A DNA stretch of 64,000 bases, from positions 40,527,030 to 40,591,029 of the forward strand of contig CM057841.1 of assembly GCA_030068075.1 (NCBI GenBank), written 5' to 3'. The notes under the pieces were generated by a model. It saw nothing but the letters and a program-made list of their open reading frames with translations. It was not told the origin of the DNA and ran no database searches. Of this stretch, positions 54,650 through 64,000 are shown piece after piece; the first letter of the stretch is position 1; every line of letters starts with the position of its first letter. A program made the translations under genes and the position numbers. This stretch comes from Paguma larvata (taxonomy: Eukaryota > Chordata > Mammalia > Carnivora > Viverridae).

Positions 54650-54990
54650 CTAAGTGTTCTCCATGGCTATCTGATTTAATTTTCGCAATGTCTCTGCCAA
54701 ATAGGTACTGTTTGTATTGTTATTGTTATTATTATTATTATAAAATTCACTTTAAATGAGTTATGTATATCTTAGGTATATAATTTCATAAGTTTTGGCA
54801 AATACAAACATTTTTGTGGCCAGTACTTCAATCAAGAAGATAGCCGTGCCATTTTTAGCTCTAATTTCCAGATGGAAAAAAAATAGATTTTGAAGAATTA
54901 AGTAATTTTCCCAGTGCCATACCAGTAGTTACCAGTAAAGCCGTTCATCAGACCCATGCTCCTTGCCATATTACGTTAGGACACCCAAGA
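54650..54990 (-). repeat. MIR, minus, split by an L1-like insertion
   Basis: The left part CTAAGTGTTCTCCATGGC, TTTAATTTTCGCAATGTCTC, CAAATAGGTACTGTTTG and the right part AGATTTTGAAGAATTAAGTA, CAGTGCCATACCAGTAGTTA are reverse MIR. Between them, about 54,735-54,870, TAAAATTCACTTTAAATGAG and TTTTGGCAAATACAAACATT look like a reversed L1M 3' UTR piece. The MIR carries a (TTA)n tract at the break. Confidence 0.6.
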
Positions 54991-55215
54991 ATTAGCATCA
55001 GTATCTGTGGATATCCTTTTGTTTCTTTTTATATCTATAATGATATGATTTAGACGGAAAACAGGTTGGAAGACTGAGTGGGACTGTATTTAACAGTGTT
55101 TTTAACAGCGTTTTTCAAAACTACTGATCATTAGACTATTCTAGCTTTGTAAGGACAGGGATTCAAGCTCCATCTTTGGAAGTTAGATTTAGTAGCCTAG
55201 ACTGTGGACCTATAA

Positions 55216-55266
55216 TGTGTGTATGTGTGTGCACACGCACGCGTGTGTGTGTGTGTGTGTGTGTGT
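55216..55266. repeat. TG microsatellite with CACACGCACGCG core
   Basis: GTGTGTATGTGTGTGCACAC then ACGCGTGTGTGTGTGTGTG. It sits at the presumed tail end of the inverted L1 at 55,267-55,815. Confidence 0.9.
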
Positions 55267-55485
55267 TGAGAACATGTAACATCTACTCTCTTAGTGACTC
55301 TCAAGAATATAATACCATATTATTAACTACAGTCGTCATGTTATACATTAGATCCCCAGAACTTATTTATCTTATAAGTGAAAGTTTGTATCCTTTGTCC
55401 CAAATCCCCCATTTCACCCACCTCTCAGCCTCTGGTAACCACTACTATGCTCTCTGTTTTTATGAGTTTGGCTTTTTTAGATTCT
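55262..55485 (-). mobile_element. L1 3' UTR part, minus (3' segment of a twin-primed L1)
   Basis: TGTTGAGAACATGTAACATC, ACTACAGTCGTCATGTTATA, GGTAACCACTACTATGCTCT and CTGTTTTTATGAGTTTGGCT are reverse-complement L1M 3' UTR sequence. It ends abruptly at AGATTC and joins L1 sequence in the opposite orientation. Confidence 0.8.
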
Positions 55486-55815
55486 ATGAGGATGTGGAGA
55501 AAAGGGAACGCTTATGCCCTGGTGGTGGGAATGTAAATTGGCATAACCACTTTGGGAAACAGTGTGGAGTTTCCTCAAAAAATTAAAAATAGAACTATTA
55601 TATTATTCAGCAACTCCACCTCTGGATATATAGCCAAAGGAAATGAAAACAAGATCTCTAAGAGATATCTACACTACTGTATTTATTGCAGCATTAGTCA
55701 CAATAGTCAAGATATTAAAACAACTAAGTATCCATCCGTGGGTGGATGGATAAAGAAGATGTGGTATTACATACAATGGAATATTATTCAGAAGCTGTCC
55801 TTTTTGCAGTAACAA
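55486..55815 (+). mobile_element. L1 ORF2 3' part, plus (inverted 5' segment of the same L1)
   Basis: GATGTGGAGAAAAGGGAACG, CTTATGCCCTGGTGGTGGGA, GGAGTTTCCTCAAAAAATTA, AATTGGCATAACCACTTTGG and AATGGAATATTATTCAG are L1 ORF2/3' sequence in plus orientation. Its reading frame is decayed. Together with 55,262-55,485 it shows the 5'-inversion layout typical of twin priming. Confidence 0.85.
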
Positions 55816-56390
55816 TCCAGATACTCTATCTTTGGCTCTGTCATTGAAATGTTTATGTCCTTGCACAAGACAAGAAAAGGTGAAGGGTCATGCACTAGCT
55901 CTTAAATCTCTGCCAGATTCATTGCTCCTAACTAATCGCATGACCCTCTTGGAAGGGCACAGAGAAACACGGAGGAGAACACAGATTTTTGGGAGTAGAG
56001 TCAATGTCTTTGCCACAGACAGGTTTTGAAAATCACTCACCTCTAAGTTTCTTTCTTTCTTTATAAGTCTGTGGGTATGATGCAGTTGAAGTAGATTTAA
56101 TCTTCTGTTTTCCTAGGAAGAAATGCCCTTACCATGGTAACTCCATCTTGGCATGGAGTGTTTTTCCTTGTCTTCTCTTTGACTACTGTGCTCGTGAAAA
56201 GTCTGAAGGTTTTATATTGATGCTGATAGTCCTGCCACTACTTCTTTGGTTGCTTTTTCATTCGTACAGATAGCATTATTTTCATTGGCCCTAGCCAGTA
56301 TGGTTGTATTCCTACCTGAACTTGATGCCAGCTGGATGCCAGCTTAATGCCAGCTGATATTTAGAAGGCAAGGGTTTTAAGGTTCTAGCC
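55816..56390. other. Unannotated unique sequence
   Basis: Near 56,330-56,360 the words GATGCCAGCTGGATGCCAGC, TTAATGCCAGCTGAT form a short tandem of ATGCCAGCT. No repeat body or gene. Confidence 0.45.
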
Positions 56391-56394
56391 TCTA

Positions 56395-56635
56395 GTGGTT
56401 TTGAGCAGACTTGAGTCAAACAGCCTGGCTTTTGATCCAAGCTCTGTCATTTACTAGGAGTGTGAGTTTTGTAAGTGACTTAACCTCACTGAACCTAACT
56501 CCCTTTTGAGTAAAGTGGGGGTAATTATAGTTTCTGCCCCCTAGGACTGTCATATGTATTAAAAATGATATCCACATAAGTGCTTAGTATAGTCTCTGGC
56601 ATATGGAGAGCAACCAATAAACTTTGTCTACTCTT
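56395..56635 (+). repeat. MIR SINE, nearly full length
   Basis: CAAACAGCCTGGCTTTTGAT, CAAGCTCTGTCATTTACTAG, GTAAGTGACTTAACCTCACT, TAAAGTGGGGGTAATTATAG, CCTAGGACTGTCATATGTAT and TGGCATATGGAGAGCAACCA follow the MIR consensus. Confidence 0.9.
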
Positions 56636-56639
56636 TATG

Positions 56640-57580
56640 ATGGGATGTCTTTAAGACTGCTGATCTGCCAGTATCTAATAAAAGGAAACTCCTCTGCATT
56701 GCCTCATCCAGAGAAATGAATTTCACCATTGCAGTGCTGAAGGAGAAGCCTTTTTCCATGCCTTCAAATCAATAAATTTCAGTTCATTTTACCACCTTCT
56801 TGAAAAGCCAGCTTTGACCCTGTCTTTCAACTCTTAATGATGATCTTGTGAAGGTTAAAATAAAATTAACAAAATAGTACTTTTCTGTCAACGGAAGTAT
56901 GTCGGCTCTAAAAGGGTTGTGGACAATCACATTTCTCCTATTCTATTCTACATGAAGCTGCATGCTATTTAACAACAGGAGGATGTTAAATCATGCAATG
57001 TAAACTTTATTTCCCCAGAGTGGCAAGTGAGCTTTTTTCAACTTTCTGTTGTGACACCATTTTTTAGGTGGTGTCAGCACGTCTGTTATCAATTTCCCTT
57101 TTCCTAAGCTGTGTGCATCTTCTCAAAGAGAGCTTACAGAGATCCCATTCCCAAGATTGTCTAGGCATTTCCCTGGATGTCCGCATCGGAGTACCCTTGA
57201 AAATGTTTTCTTGCTCAAATATGAAAATACTGCAGGCTCCATGTACCTCAGAGATTCATAATATATATTGTCACATCAGTATACATGGGCACATCCAGCA
57301 TATGCATTCCTAGACATTCTCAAGTAATATCTGTTTAGCTCTGTTCGGCTGAACATTTACAAAACTAATTTGGCCATGAAAAATTTATATTCACCAGAAG
57401 GGGTGTTTCAAAAAATGATATATTTGACAGGATCATGGGCCGGATTGATGATAACTTACACTGTGAAACTTGGCCTGTTTCTCAGATTTAGATAGATAAT
57501 AATAAAGGAGCTATTACTTGGCCTGATCTGGCTTTATAAAGCCAATGGGAACCATAAGCACAAAAGTCTAATCTGTTTGA
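56640..57580. other. Unannotated unique sequence
   Basis: Contains a short hairpin TGACACCA..TGGTGTCA at 57,052-57,078. No recognised repeat or exon. Confidence 0.4.
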
Positions 57581-58216
57581 CAGGGCTGGGACTGGGGTGG
57601 GGAAGTGAGACACTTGTCACCAATGTCACACTATCTAAAGGAGGTACCAAAAAGCTCAGTAATCAAGGTAAATAATATTTCAATGCATAATTAAAAAATA
57701 GTAATGCAAATTTCCATGATTAACATAATGGCTAAATTTAAGTAAAGGCAGGATCAGTGTTACTAATTCTTTCTTTTGCTTCTGACTCTAATATGGCTGT
57801 GTACAGGTTTTGAATGTATTGTTCTTGTTCCTTTCTTTACTTAAAAGTTTGATACTTTGCATATTGTGATTTTTTGAATTAATTTTGATATTTTATTGTT
57901 TAATGTTTATTTATTTTGAAAGAGAGAAAGAGAGCCAGCAAGAGCAAGTAGGGGGAGGGCAGAGAGAGAGGGAGTGAGAATAGAATCCCAAGCAGGTTCT
58001 TCTTGGGGCTCAGTCTCACAAACCATGAGATGGTGACCTGAACCAAAATCGAGAGTTGGACACTTAACCGACTAAGCCACCCAGGCACCCCTAATTTTGA
58101 TATTTTAAAAGAGTACATTGAAATACTGTGTGCCTTGATTGCTGAGTATTTTTGGAACCCTTTAAACTTTATGCCCCAGATACACGCCCCGGCTACTTCT
58201 GCTTCTAGCTCTGCCC
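57581..58216. mobile_element. Inverted-repeat DNA transposon, long copy (copy C), split by a SINE
   Basis: Left end CAGGGCTGGGACTGGGGTGG, then AAGCTCAGTAATCAAGGTAA, as in copy B. Inner parts are AT-rich. The right end TTTGGAACCCTTTAAACTTT, ATGCCCCAGATACACG, TTCTAGCTCTGCCC is an eroded inverted terminus. The element is about 440 bases without the SINE at 57,896-58,091. No transposase frame is visible, so it is non-autonomous. Confidence 0.65.
57896..58091 (-). mobile_element. Felid-type SINE, minus, inserted in copy C transposon
   Basis: Head GGGGTGCCTGGGTGGCTTAG on the minus strand, then the CAAGAAGAACCTGCTTGGGA region and an AAATAAACATTAAA tail. The 16-base target-site duplication TAATTTTGATATTTTA is perfect at 57,880-57,895 and 58,092-58,107. 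Confidence 0.96.
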
Positions 58217-58265
58217 AAATGCAGCTGGGGGTGAAAAGAAAACTCATTTTATCTTGTGCTGAAGT

Positions 58266-58385
58266 TCTACACAAAGTGAAAATTGAGAAGAGATGGCACA
58301 TCCATGCACCTGGCAGCATATTTACAATAGCCAAAATGTGGAAGCCAAATGTCTGTCAACTGATGCATAGATAAGTCAAATGTGA

Positions 58386-58424
<39 letters not shown>

Positions 58425-58850
58425 ACACACACAGAGTAATATTATTCAGGCTTAAAAAGGAAGAAAAGTCTGACACATGCTTTAATATGGATAGAGCTTG
58501 AGGACATCATAGTAAGCAAAGTCAGTCACAAAAAGACAAATACTATGTGATTTCACTTACAGACAGTATCAAGAGTAGCCAAACTCATAGAGAGAGAAAC
58601 TAAGAATAGCAACTGCCATTGAATGGAGAGAAGGAAATGAGGAGCTGGTACTTAATTGGTATAGAGTTTTGGTTTTGCAGGATGAAAAAGTTCTGGAGAT
58701 TCATTGTACAAAAATGTAAATATACCTAACACCACTGTTCTGTGCACTTAAAACTAGTTAAGACAGTAAATTTTACGTGACATGCATTTTATCGCCATTA
58801 AAAATAGGAACAAAAGAAGAAGAAGAAATGACAAGAATCAGGAATAGAGA
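58266..58850 (+). mobile_element. L1M-type LINE 3' fragment, plus, with CA microsatellite
   Basis: GGCAGCATATTTACAATAGC, CAAAATGTGGAAGCCAAATG, CATAGTAAGCAAAGTCAGTC, AAAGACAAATACTATGTGAT, TTGGTTTTGCAGGATGAAAA, AAGTTCTGGAGATTCATTGT and GTGCACTTAAAACTAGTTAA are in L1M order. A (CA)n tract at 58,387-58,432 replaces the usual ATATATACACA word, and so probably grew from it. Confidence 0.88.
58387..58432. repeat. (CA)n microsatellite
   Basis: About 22 CA units with one AT interruption, inside the L1. Confidence 0.96.
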
Positions 58851-60100
58851 AGCACATGTAGAGGGCGGGCCTTGAGAATGGAGACAAGTTCCTAATGCTG
58901 GGAAAGGGAGGAGAGGAAATGGAATGCAGTTGAATGTCTTGGGTGACTTCCTGACACGGGGTTTCTGTCTGTCACTGGGAGCAGGGTGCATTGGAAATTA
59001 GGCTGAAACATGTTCATTCAATATTAAGTGTCTTTTCTGTCTTTTTCCTCTTTTACTACTTTTTAGGGGGGAAAAGATACTTAAATATAAGATATATTTT
59101 GATTAAAATTCCTGTTTGTTAATGTACACCTTCACAGTGCTGATGGACTGGCCAAGACATGCAGCACATTTTGGATGCTTTTATAGAAAAGCTAAGACTT
59201 ATTTTTCTAATAACTCTTTCATCTGTAGCATCTAGTTTTTCCATTAGGAAAACTAAAATAGCTCGTGGAATTGCTTTTTGTCTTTCTACAATAACAGACA
59301 CTGCAGTGAGCTAGTCACTTTGGGTTATATGTAGAATAAGATGTGGATACAATGAGAAAAATCTCTCTTCACACTCCACACCCTTTTGGCAAAAGGACAT
59401 TTTTTGACATCTCCTTCATATTTCCAGGTCAGAGAACATCTTTCCTTGTGTGAATGGAAAAGAGATAATTTATAACAACATATGCTGAATAATGGACTGA
59501 GATTTCTTTGAGGACAAAGAGCATCTATAAATAATTTTACTAACTCGCAAAGAGCTTTGTCCTTACTTAGGTGCTAAGGAAGCATGGGCTTTTTTGTTTG
59601 GTTTACATTTTCCTTCGCCAGAACATACTAGATGCTTCTTCCTTTTTTTTTTTTTTTTTTTGTGGGGTTAGTAGTCAAGGTAGGCTGTGATAATAAATTA
59701 AACTTGTGATAACAAATGTACTCCAACCCAAGTGACTCAAAAAATGGATGTTTATTGCTCTTTCATGTATTGCATGTTGAAGTTCAATCAACCTCTGTCC
59801 TCTGTCCTCTTCACTCTGGGACCTTTGCTAATGGAGGGGTCTTCTTTTAATTGTCCTGACCTGGAGTACGACAAGGCATGATGGACCAAGCTGCTTTTCC
59901 TCAGAAGCTACCCATCACTTTGTCCACATTTCATTGGCAAAAGCAATTGACGTGGCTGCTCAAGTTTAACAATGTAGGTTTGTATCGTCTTCATTTAGAG
60001 AGGGCCCCCATAATGACAACAACAAACTGGAGTAGTTGGCAAACAGGAATATTCTGGAGCTAGTAGAAGAAACAGGAGAGCTAATTTCTCTGTAGTTTAC
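58851..60100. other. Unannotated unique sequence
   Basis: A T20 run lies at 59,642-59,661. No clear repeat body. Frames on both strands have no domains. Confidence 0.4.
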
Positions 60101-60104
60101 TAGA

Positions 60105-60305
60105 AACTATATGCTCTTCACATTTAATTATCATTCTGTCTTGATCACGACCTGTGAGATACATATTGTTCTTTCTACTTTTATTACAGGCAGAGAAGCA
60201 GAGTTCAGGCTGACTCAGTAACCTCTCTAAAGTCACAGAGTTAGTGTATATTAGAGCTGGTGTTTGCATCTGTGCCCACCTAATTTGAAGTCTGTGCTCC
60301 TCCCA
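60105..60305 (-). repeat. MIR fragment, minus
   Basis: TTATTACAGGCAGAGAAGCA, CAGTAACCTCTCTAAAGTCA, CAGAGTTAGTGTATATTAGA and GTCTGTGCTCCTCCC follow the reverse MIR order. Confidence 0.72.
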
Positions 60306-60589
60306 AGAAAGCATAGTGCCCCCCACACTCACGTGTGGGTAAAGTGAGGCCCAAAACCCTATTATGGAAGTCACTTTTTCAAATACCACAACCCAATATA
60401 AATATTCATATTAACTGACTCACCAGAGAGAAAAGTAGGGTTTGCAAAGGCTCATATAAATGGTTAAATTCTTTTAGAAGCAGAATGGTACTAAAAATAG
60501 CAAAGATACTCTACATTATGGCTTTTCCATAGGAAAAAGCATGTGCTGTTCACTGACCATCAAAATATGGGTGATCCAACTCCTTTAAG

Positions 60590-60652
60590 AATTATATATA
60601 TATATATACACATATATATATATATGTGTGTGTATGTATGTGTGTGTGTGTA
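60590..60652. repeat. (TA)n(TG)n microsatellite
   Basis: ATATATATATATACACATAT then ATATGTGTGTGTATGTATGT then TGTGTGTGTGT. Confidence 0.95.
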
Positions 60653-60768
60653 TTTTTTTAAATCACTATTTCTAGAGCATCAGAAATATGACTAAAACAT
60701 GTATTTCTAGAAATGGCTAGGAATGGAGAAATCAATAAGAATCAGTTTACTAATAATATAAGAAAAGA

Positions 60769-60993
60769 GGAGCACCTTGGGTGGCTCAGTCAGTTAAGTG
60801 TCCAACTTCAGCTCAGGTCACGATCTCACAGTTTGTGGGTTCGAGCCCTGCATCAGGCTCTGTGCTGACAGCTCAAAGCCTGGAGTCTGCTTCAGATTCT
60901 ATGTTTCTTTCTTTCTCTGCCTCTCCCCTGCTCACGCTCTGTTTCTCTCTGTCTCTCAAAAATAAATAAATGTTAAAAAAAATTAAAAAAAAA
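60769..60993 (+). mobile_element. Felid-type SINE, plus, with intact B box
   Basis: GAGCACCTTGGGTGGCTCAG, GGTCACGATCTCACAGTTTG, B-box GGTTCGAGCCC (60,838-60,848), AGCTCAAAGCCTGGAGTCTG, GTCTCTCAAAAATAAATAAA. The flanking AAAAGAG at both ends (60,763 and 60,994) is a weak duplication. One insertion in the A-box-adjacent CACCTTGGG. Confidence 0.95.
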
Positions 60994-61226
60994 TAAAAGA
61001 GTTTTCCAAGGCAATATATTCACATAGCATAAAGTTAAAGTCTGGCCAAGGAAACCCAGGGTTGGGGTACCAACAAGTTTACCCCTTCTGGGAAGCTGTA
61101 TAACCAATCTTTAAAGTGTCACTCAGAGAACTCACCCAAACCCCCTCTCTGTTTTTACCTGATCCTAAGGACATTATTTGAAATAATAAAAATTACTCAG
61201 TACAAATGCTTATCATCTTACTAATT

Positions 61227-61480
61227 TGATGCATGAAGAAAACATGGAAAGAAACTGAATGTCCAGTAATGGGCAGAAGAAAGGTTACCCTACTGTTAAA
61301 AGATTATTCACGAAAAGTTCAAAATAATGTGTAACGATGATTTGGCTTTTATGTTAAGTGAAACAATTAGAATATAAAATGGAATATATTATAAGATCTT
61401 CACTCTGTAAGACAAATGAATAGAAAAACAAACAAAGATACATGAATGTGTAGGAAAAGGTAAGATGGAAATGCATGCAA
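61227..61480 (+). repeat. L1-like 3' fragment (tentative)
   Basis: GATGCATGAAGAAAACATGG, GGCAGAAGAAAGGTTACCCT, TTATGTTAAGTGAAACAATT and AATATAAAATGGAATATATT recall the 3' part of L1ME/HAL1-type elements. Low identity. Confidence 0.4.
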
Positions 61481-61556
61481 ATTCTAAATCTTTTCATATA
61501 TGATGTCAGTATTTGTGTATGTGATCTGTATGACCACAGATAATTAGTGCCTTCAT

Positions 61557-62800
61557 GCATTTATTCTCCCCGTAAACATTTGTGGAGAAACAACAACATT
61601 GTAGGTACGGTTCTAGGCACATCAGTGAACAAAATCAATCAAACTGCTCCCTGTGTTCCTGACATTAAAATGAAGAAGAGGGCATATGAAAAACAAGTAA
61701 ACTTATTGTATGTAAGTTGATGAAACTCCTTTGGGGCAAACTACATAGGATAAGGGAATACAGCACCATTGATGAGTGATTATTTCACATATGTTGGTCA
61801 TGGGAAGTGTCTTGGAAAAGATGATATTTGTGTATAGGCTTGAGCAAACTGGGGAAGCTATCCAGATGGGTAAGAGGGATTAGTGGGGACAAGTATTTGA
61901 GCAGAGAGAAGAACACCAGATGTAAAGACCCTAGGGTACTTGGAGTCTTCCAGGAAAAAAGGAAGCAAATGTGACCTGAATGAAGTGAGGAAAAAGAGAA
62001 CGGTTGGTGGCAGGGGGATTCTCATGAGCCTTGTGGACAAATGTCAGGACTATGACTCTTCTGTTGAAAGAGATAAAAAGCAATTGGAGGTTTCTGAGTT
62101 AAGGTGTGACATGATCTATCTTTAAAGGGTCACTCTGGCTGAGTGAGGGGAGGAGTTTGAGAGCAGGGTAGCCCAAACAAGATCAGATAAGAAATCAGTA
62201 AATTGAACTTGGAGATACTAGTAGGAAAAATGAGGAATGTTCAGATTTGAAATACTCCAGAGAAGAATTGGACAGGGTTTGCTTCTGAATTGGAAATGGG
62301 CTGTGAGGGGAGAAGAAGACTCAGTCATGACCCTTGGGTTTGTCCATTGAGAAACTGGTAAGAGAGAATTACTATTTAGTGAGGGAAGATTGTAGAAGGA
62401 GCCTATCTGTGTGTGGGGTTGGGAAGAAATCAGGAGTTTAGTTGGGGATGGATTAAATTTGAGATATTTAGTCAACTAGGTGGATAAACACATGAAGTCA
62501 GCATTGGCTGAATGTGATAACCTAAGGATTAAGCATAAGAGTTCCAGGACTCAGTCTTGGGGCACTTCAGTACCACTTAGAGCAGGAGAGGATGAGGAGA
62601 AATAGAAAAATGACAGGTGGTGGGTGACCAGTGAGGCAGGAAGAGAACCGAGTGACTGTTGTCCTAGAAGCCCAGTTAAGTATTTAAAGATCAAGGGAGT
62701 TTAGGTCAGTGGTTGTTGATGTGACATGTGCAATGAGAACTAATAAATGACTCTTGTATTTAGAGAAAGAAAGAATTGACAGTAGTTCCAGTGGAAAGGT
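61557..62800 (+). repeat. Long old mammalian interspersed repeat (L2-like class)
   Basis: GCATTTATTCTCCCCGTAAA, TAGGTACGGTTCTAGGCACA, GACATTAAAATGAAGAAGAG, AAAGACCCTAGGGTACTTGG, AAGGTGTGACATGATCTATC, AAAGGGTCACTCTGGCTGAG and CTCAGTCATGACCCTTGGGT follow the same family as 47,150-47,830 over its length (agtgacatgatctgatt..gatcactctggctgc..aaggatgactcc). Two frames on the minus strand at the right end are incidental. Confidence 0.65.
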
Positions 62801-62804
62801 AAGG

Positions 62805-63680
62805 TTAAAAGCCTAACTGGAATTGGTACAGGGGTAAATGGGAGGGGAAAGTCAACACAGTGAATGACCATCTTGTTCTAGGAGCTCTTCTGTAAAGAGA
62901 GACCGAGGTATTTGACAACAGTTTAAGGAGAGTTTGGGATAAAGGGAGAGCTTTTGGTGAGATGGGAAATACTGCAGTGTTTCTGTAGGTTGATGATAAT
63001 GATATAGTGAATAGGGGAAACTTGAAAATCCAAAAAAGGAGGAAGATAACAGCAGAAGAGCTGTCCCTGGCTAGGGGAGAAAGGGCCCAAGCACACTGGA
63101 TAAATTGGTATATGAAGTAAGGTGAGGTCACTGATAATAACAAGAGCAAACACACATCCTTGTGGATTTAGATGCAGGGACTTGGGTGTATTTGATGATG
63201 GATGCAGGTGTAACTTACTCTTCTGATATGGCTTCTATTTTCTCAGTGAATCAAAGGAAATTATGTTCTTTTCCTAGTCTTATAGCAATAAATCACAGGT
63301 CATCTGGATTTCATATTCCGAACTAGGTTCTTCCCATGACACTGCAATGGTATTGCCTAATCTTCAGGTAAAAACAACAAACAAACACAAACTAAAACTC
63401 TTCTGCATTGTAGACATACTCATTGAGTGTTAATATTCTGAAGAAAGGTTTCACTCGGTTACCGAAGTTCATATTGGAACTATTTGTATTGGCTAGAGGC
63501 ATCCGCTGAACTTTTCCACTTATATAGCTGATTTTCCTCAAGTTTCCAAAGCTCAAGATTAAAAGTAATAACCTAATATACATAGAAAGGTTATGAGAGC
63601 AGTATTGGTAACACCACTTTTAAAATTAGTTAATTAAGGTTTCAACTGGACTAAGAAACCTGATCACTATTGTACTCTGA
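62805..63680. other. Unannotated unique sequence, possibly end of the same repeat
   Basis: The purine-rich left portion, to about 63,150, may still belong to the repeat (open minus frames there are by-products). An AAACAACAAACAAACACAAA tract lies at 63,369. Confidence 0.4.
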
Positions 63681-63716
63681 CTCTTAGCATGGCTAATCAG
63701 GCTAAGTATTTGGTGG

Positions 63717-63766
63717 ATGAGATTATTGTTTAGTCACCTTTCAATTACAATAAACAATAATCTCAT
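63717..63766. repeat. Perfect 16-base inverted repeat (hairpin)
   Basis: The arm ATGAGATTATTGTTTA at 63,717-63,732 and its exact complement TAAACAATAATCTCAT at 63,751-63,766 are separated by 18 bases. No transposon body is evident around it. It could be a MITE terminal pair that has lost its middle, or a small palindrome. Confidence 0.85.
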
Positions 63767-64000
63767 TGGAAAGTGGCTTAAGTATCTACTGCTGATTCGA
63801 GTCCAAGACCATTTAATTCAATGACTCACCATCACCCAGTGGACTAGGTTTCCACCAGCTTCACATTTTGCCACCCTTAACTTGTAGCTCATTCAAATAA
63901 GGCAGCTTGGCACTCTGGAGGCTGAACTGAGGGAACATTGCTGTCTTATGTCTCTTTAAGATCAAGGGAAAATTTTCTAGAAAATCTCCCAGATCCTGAC

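Noticed and set aside
1..64000. CRISPR array, operons or bacterial insertion sequences
   Set aside because: No regularly spaced short repeats. All mobile elements are mammalian. Gene density and base composition are those of vertebrate intergenic DNA.

Overview
This is nuclear DNA from a carnivoran mammal, most likely a felid (cat family) or another feliform. The best evidence is about eleven copies of a tRNA-Lys-derived CAN-SINE whose heads read like GGCACCTGGGTGGCTCAG and whose 3' ends are a TCTCTGTCTCAAAAATAAA-type tail. That form is what I know from cat genomes. The rest of the repeat content is pan-mammalian: MIR, L2, L3/CR1-like, L1M 3' ends, MER5A, MER20 and an old inverted-repeat DNA transposon. 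There is no sign of prokaryotic gene organisation, rRNA, a true tRNA gene or CRISPR.

I cannot support any complete protein-coding gene. The long open frames are of three kinds: frames in the GC-rich island that stay open because TAA/TAG/TGA are rare there, frames inside microsatellites or SINEs, and chance frames that often lack an ATG. The window is best read as intergenic or intronic DNA around one promoter.

Layout. 1-33.5 kb: AT-rich background with old repeats, two local duplications (3.1/4.4 kb and 5.6/6.6 kb), an L2 split by an L1 (8-9.4 kb), a nested SINE cluster (11.5-12.2 kb), a paired MER5A (14.6-15.1 kb) and a repeat-poor block (about 15.1-18.8 kb). 34-42.4 kb: a stretch with no recognisable transposon, ending in a large CpG island (about 38.6-41.75 kb). 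42.5-64 kb: L1M, MIR, L2, L3/CR1-like and SINE copies, two copies of a long unnamed old repeat, a long CTTT/CTTC microsatellite and a strong inverted repeat near the right end.

The functional centre is the CpG island. It carries GC boxes, a CCAAT box, G-quadruplex-prone runs, strong splice-donor sequences on the minus strand (39,716/39,715 and 39,550/39,549) and one on the plus strand (41,720/41,721). This fits a promoter with non-coding or barely coding first exons, possibly divergent. The matching downstream exons are not recognisable here, so I cannot name the gene or decide its strand. A match to the CTCF core lies 2.6 kb left of the island. I found no novel multi-gene system. The most useful observations are the promoter architecture, the transposon-free block, a tail-only retroinsertion, a three-copy MITE-like family, a twin-primed L1 and the local duplications.
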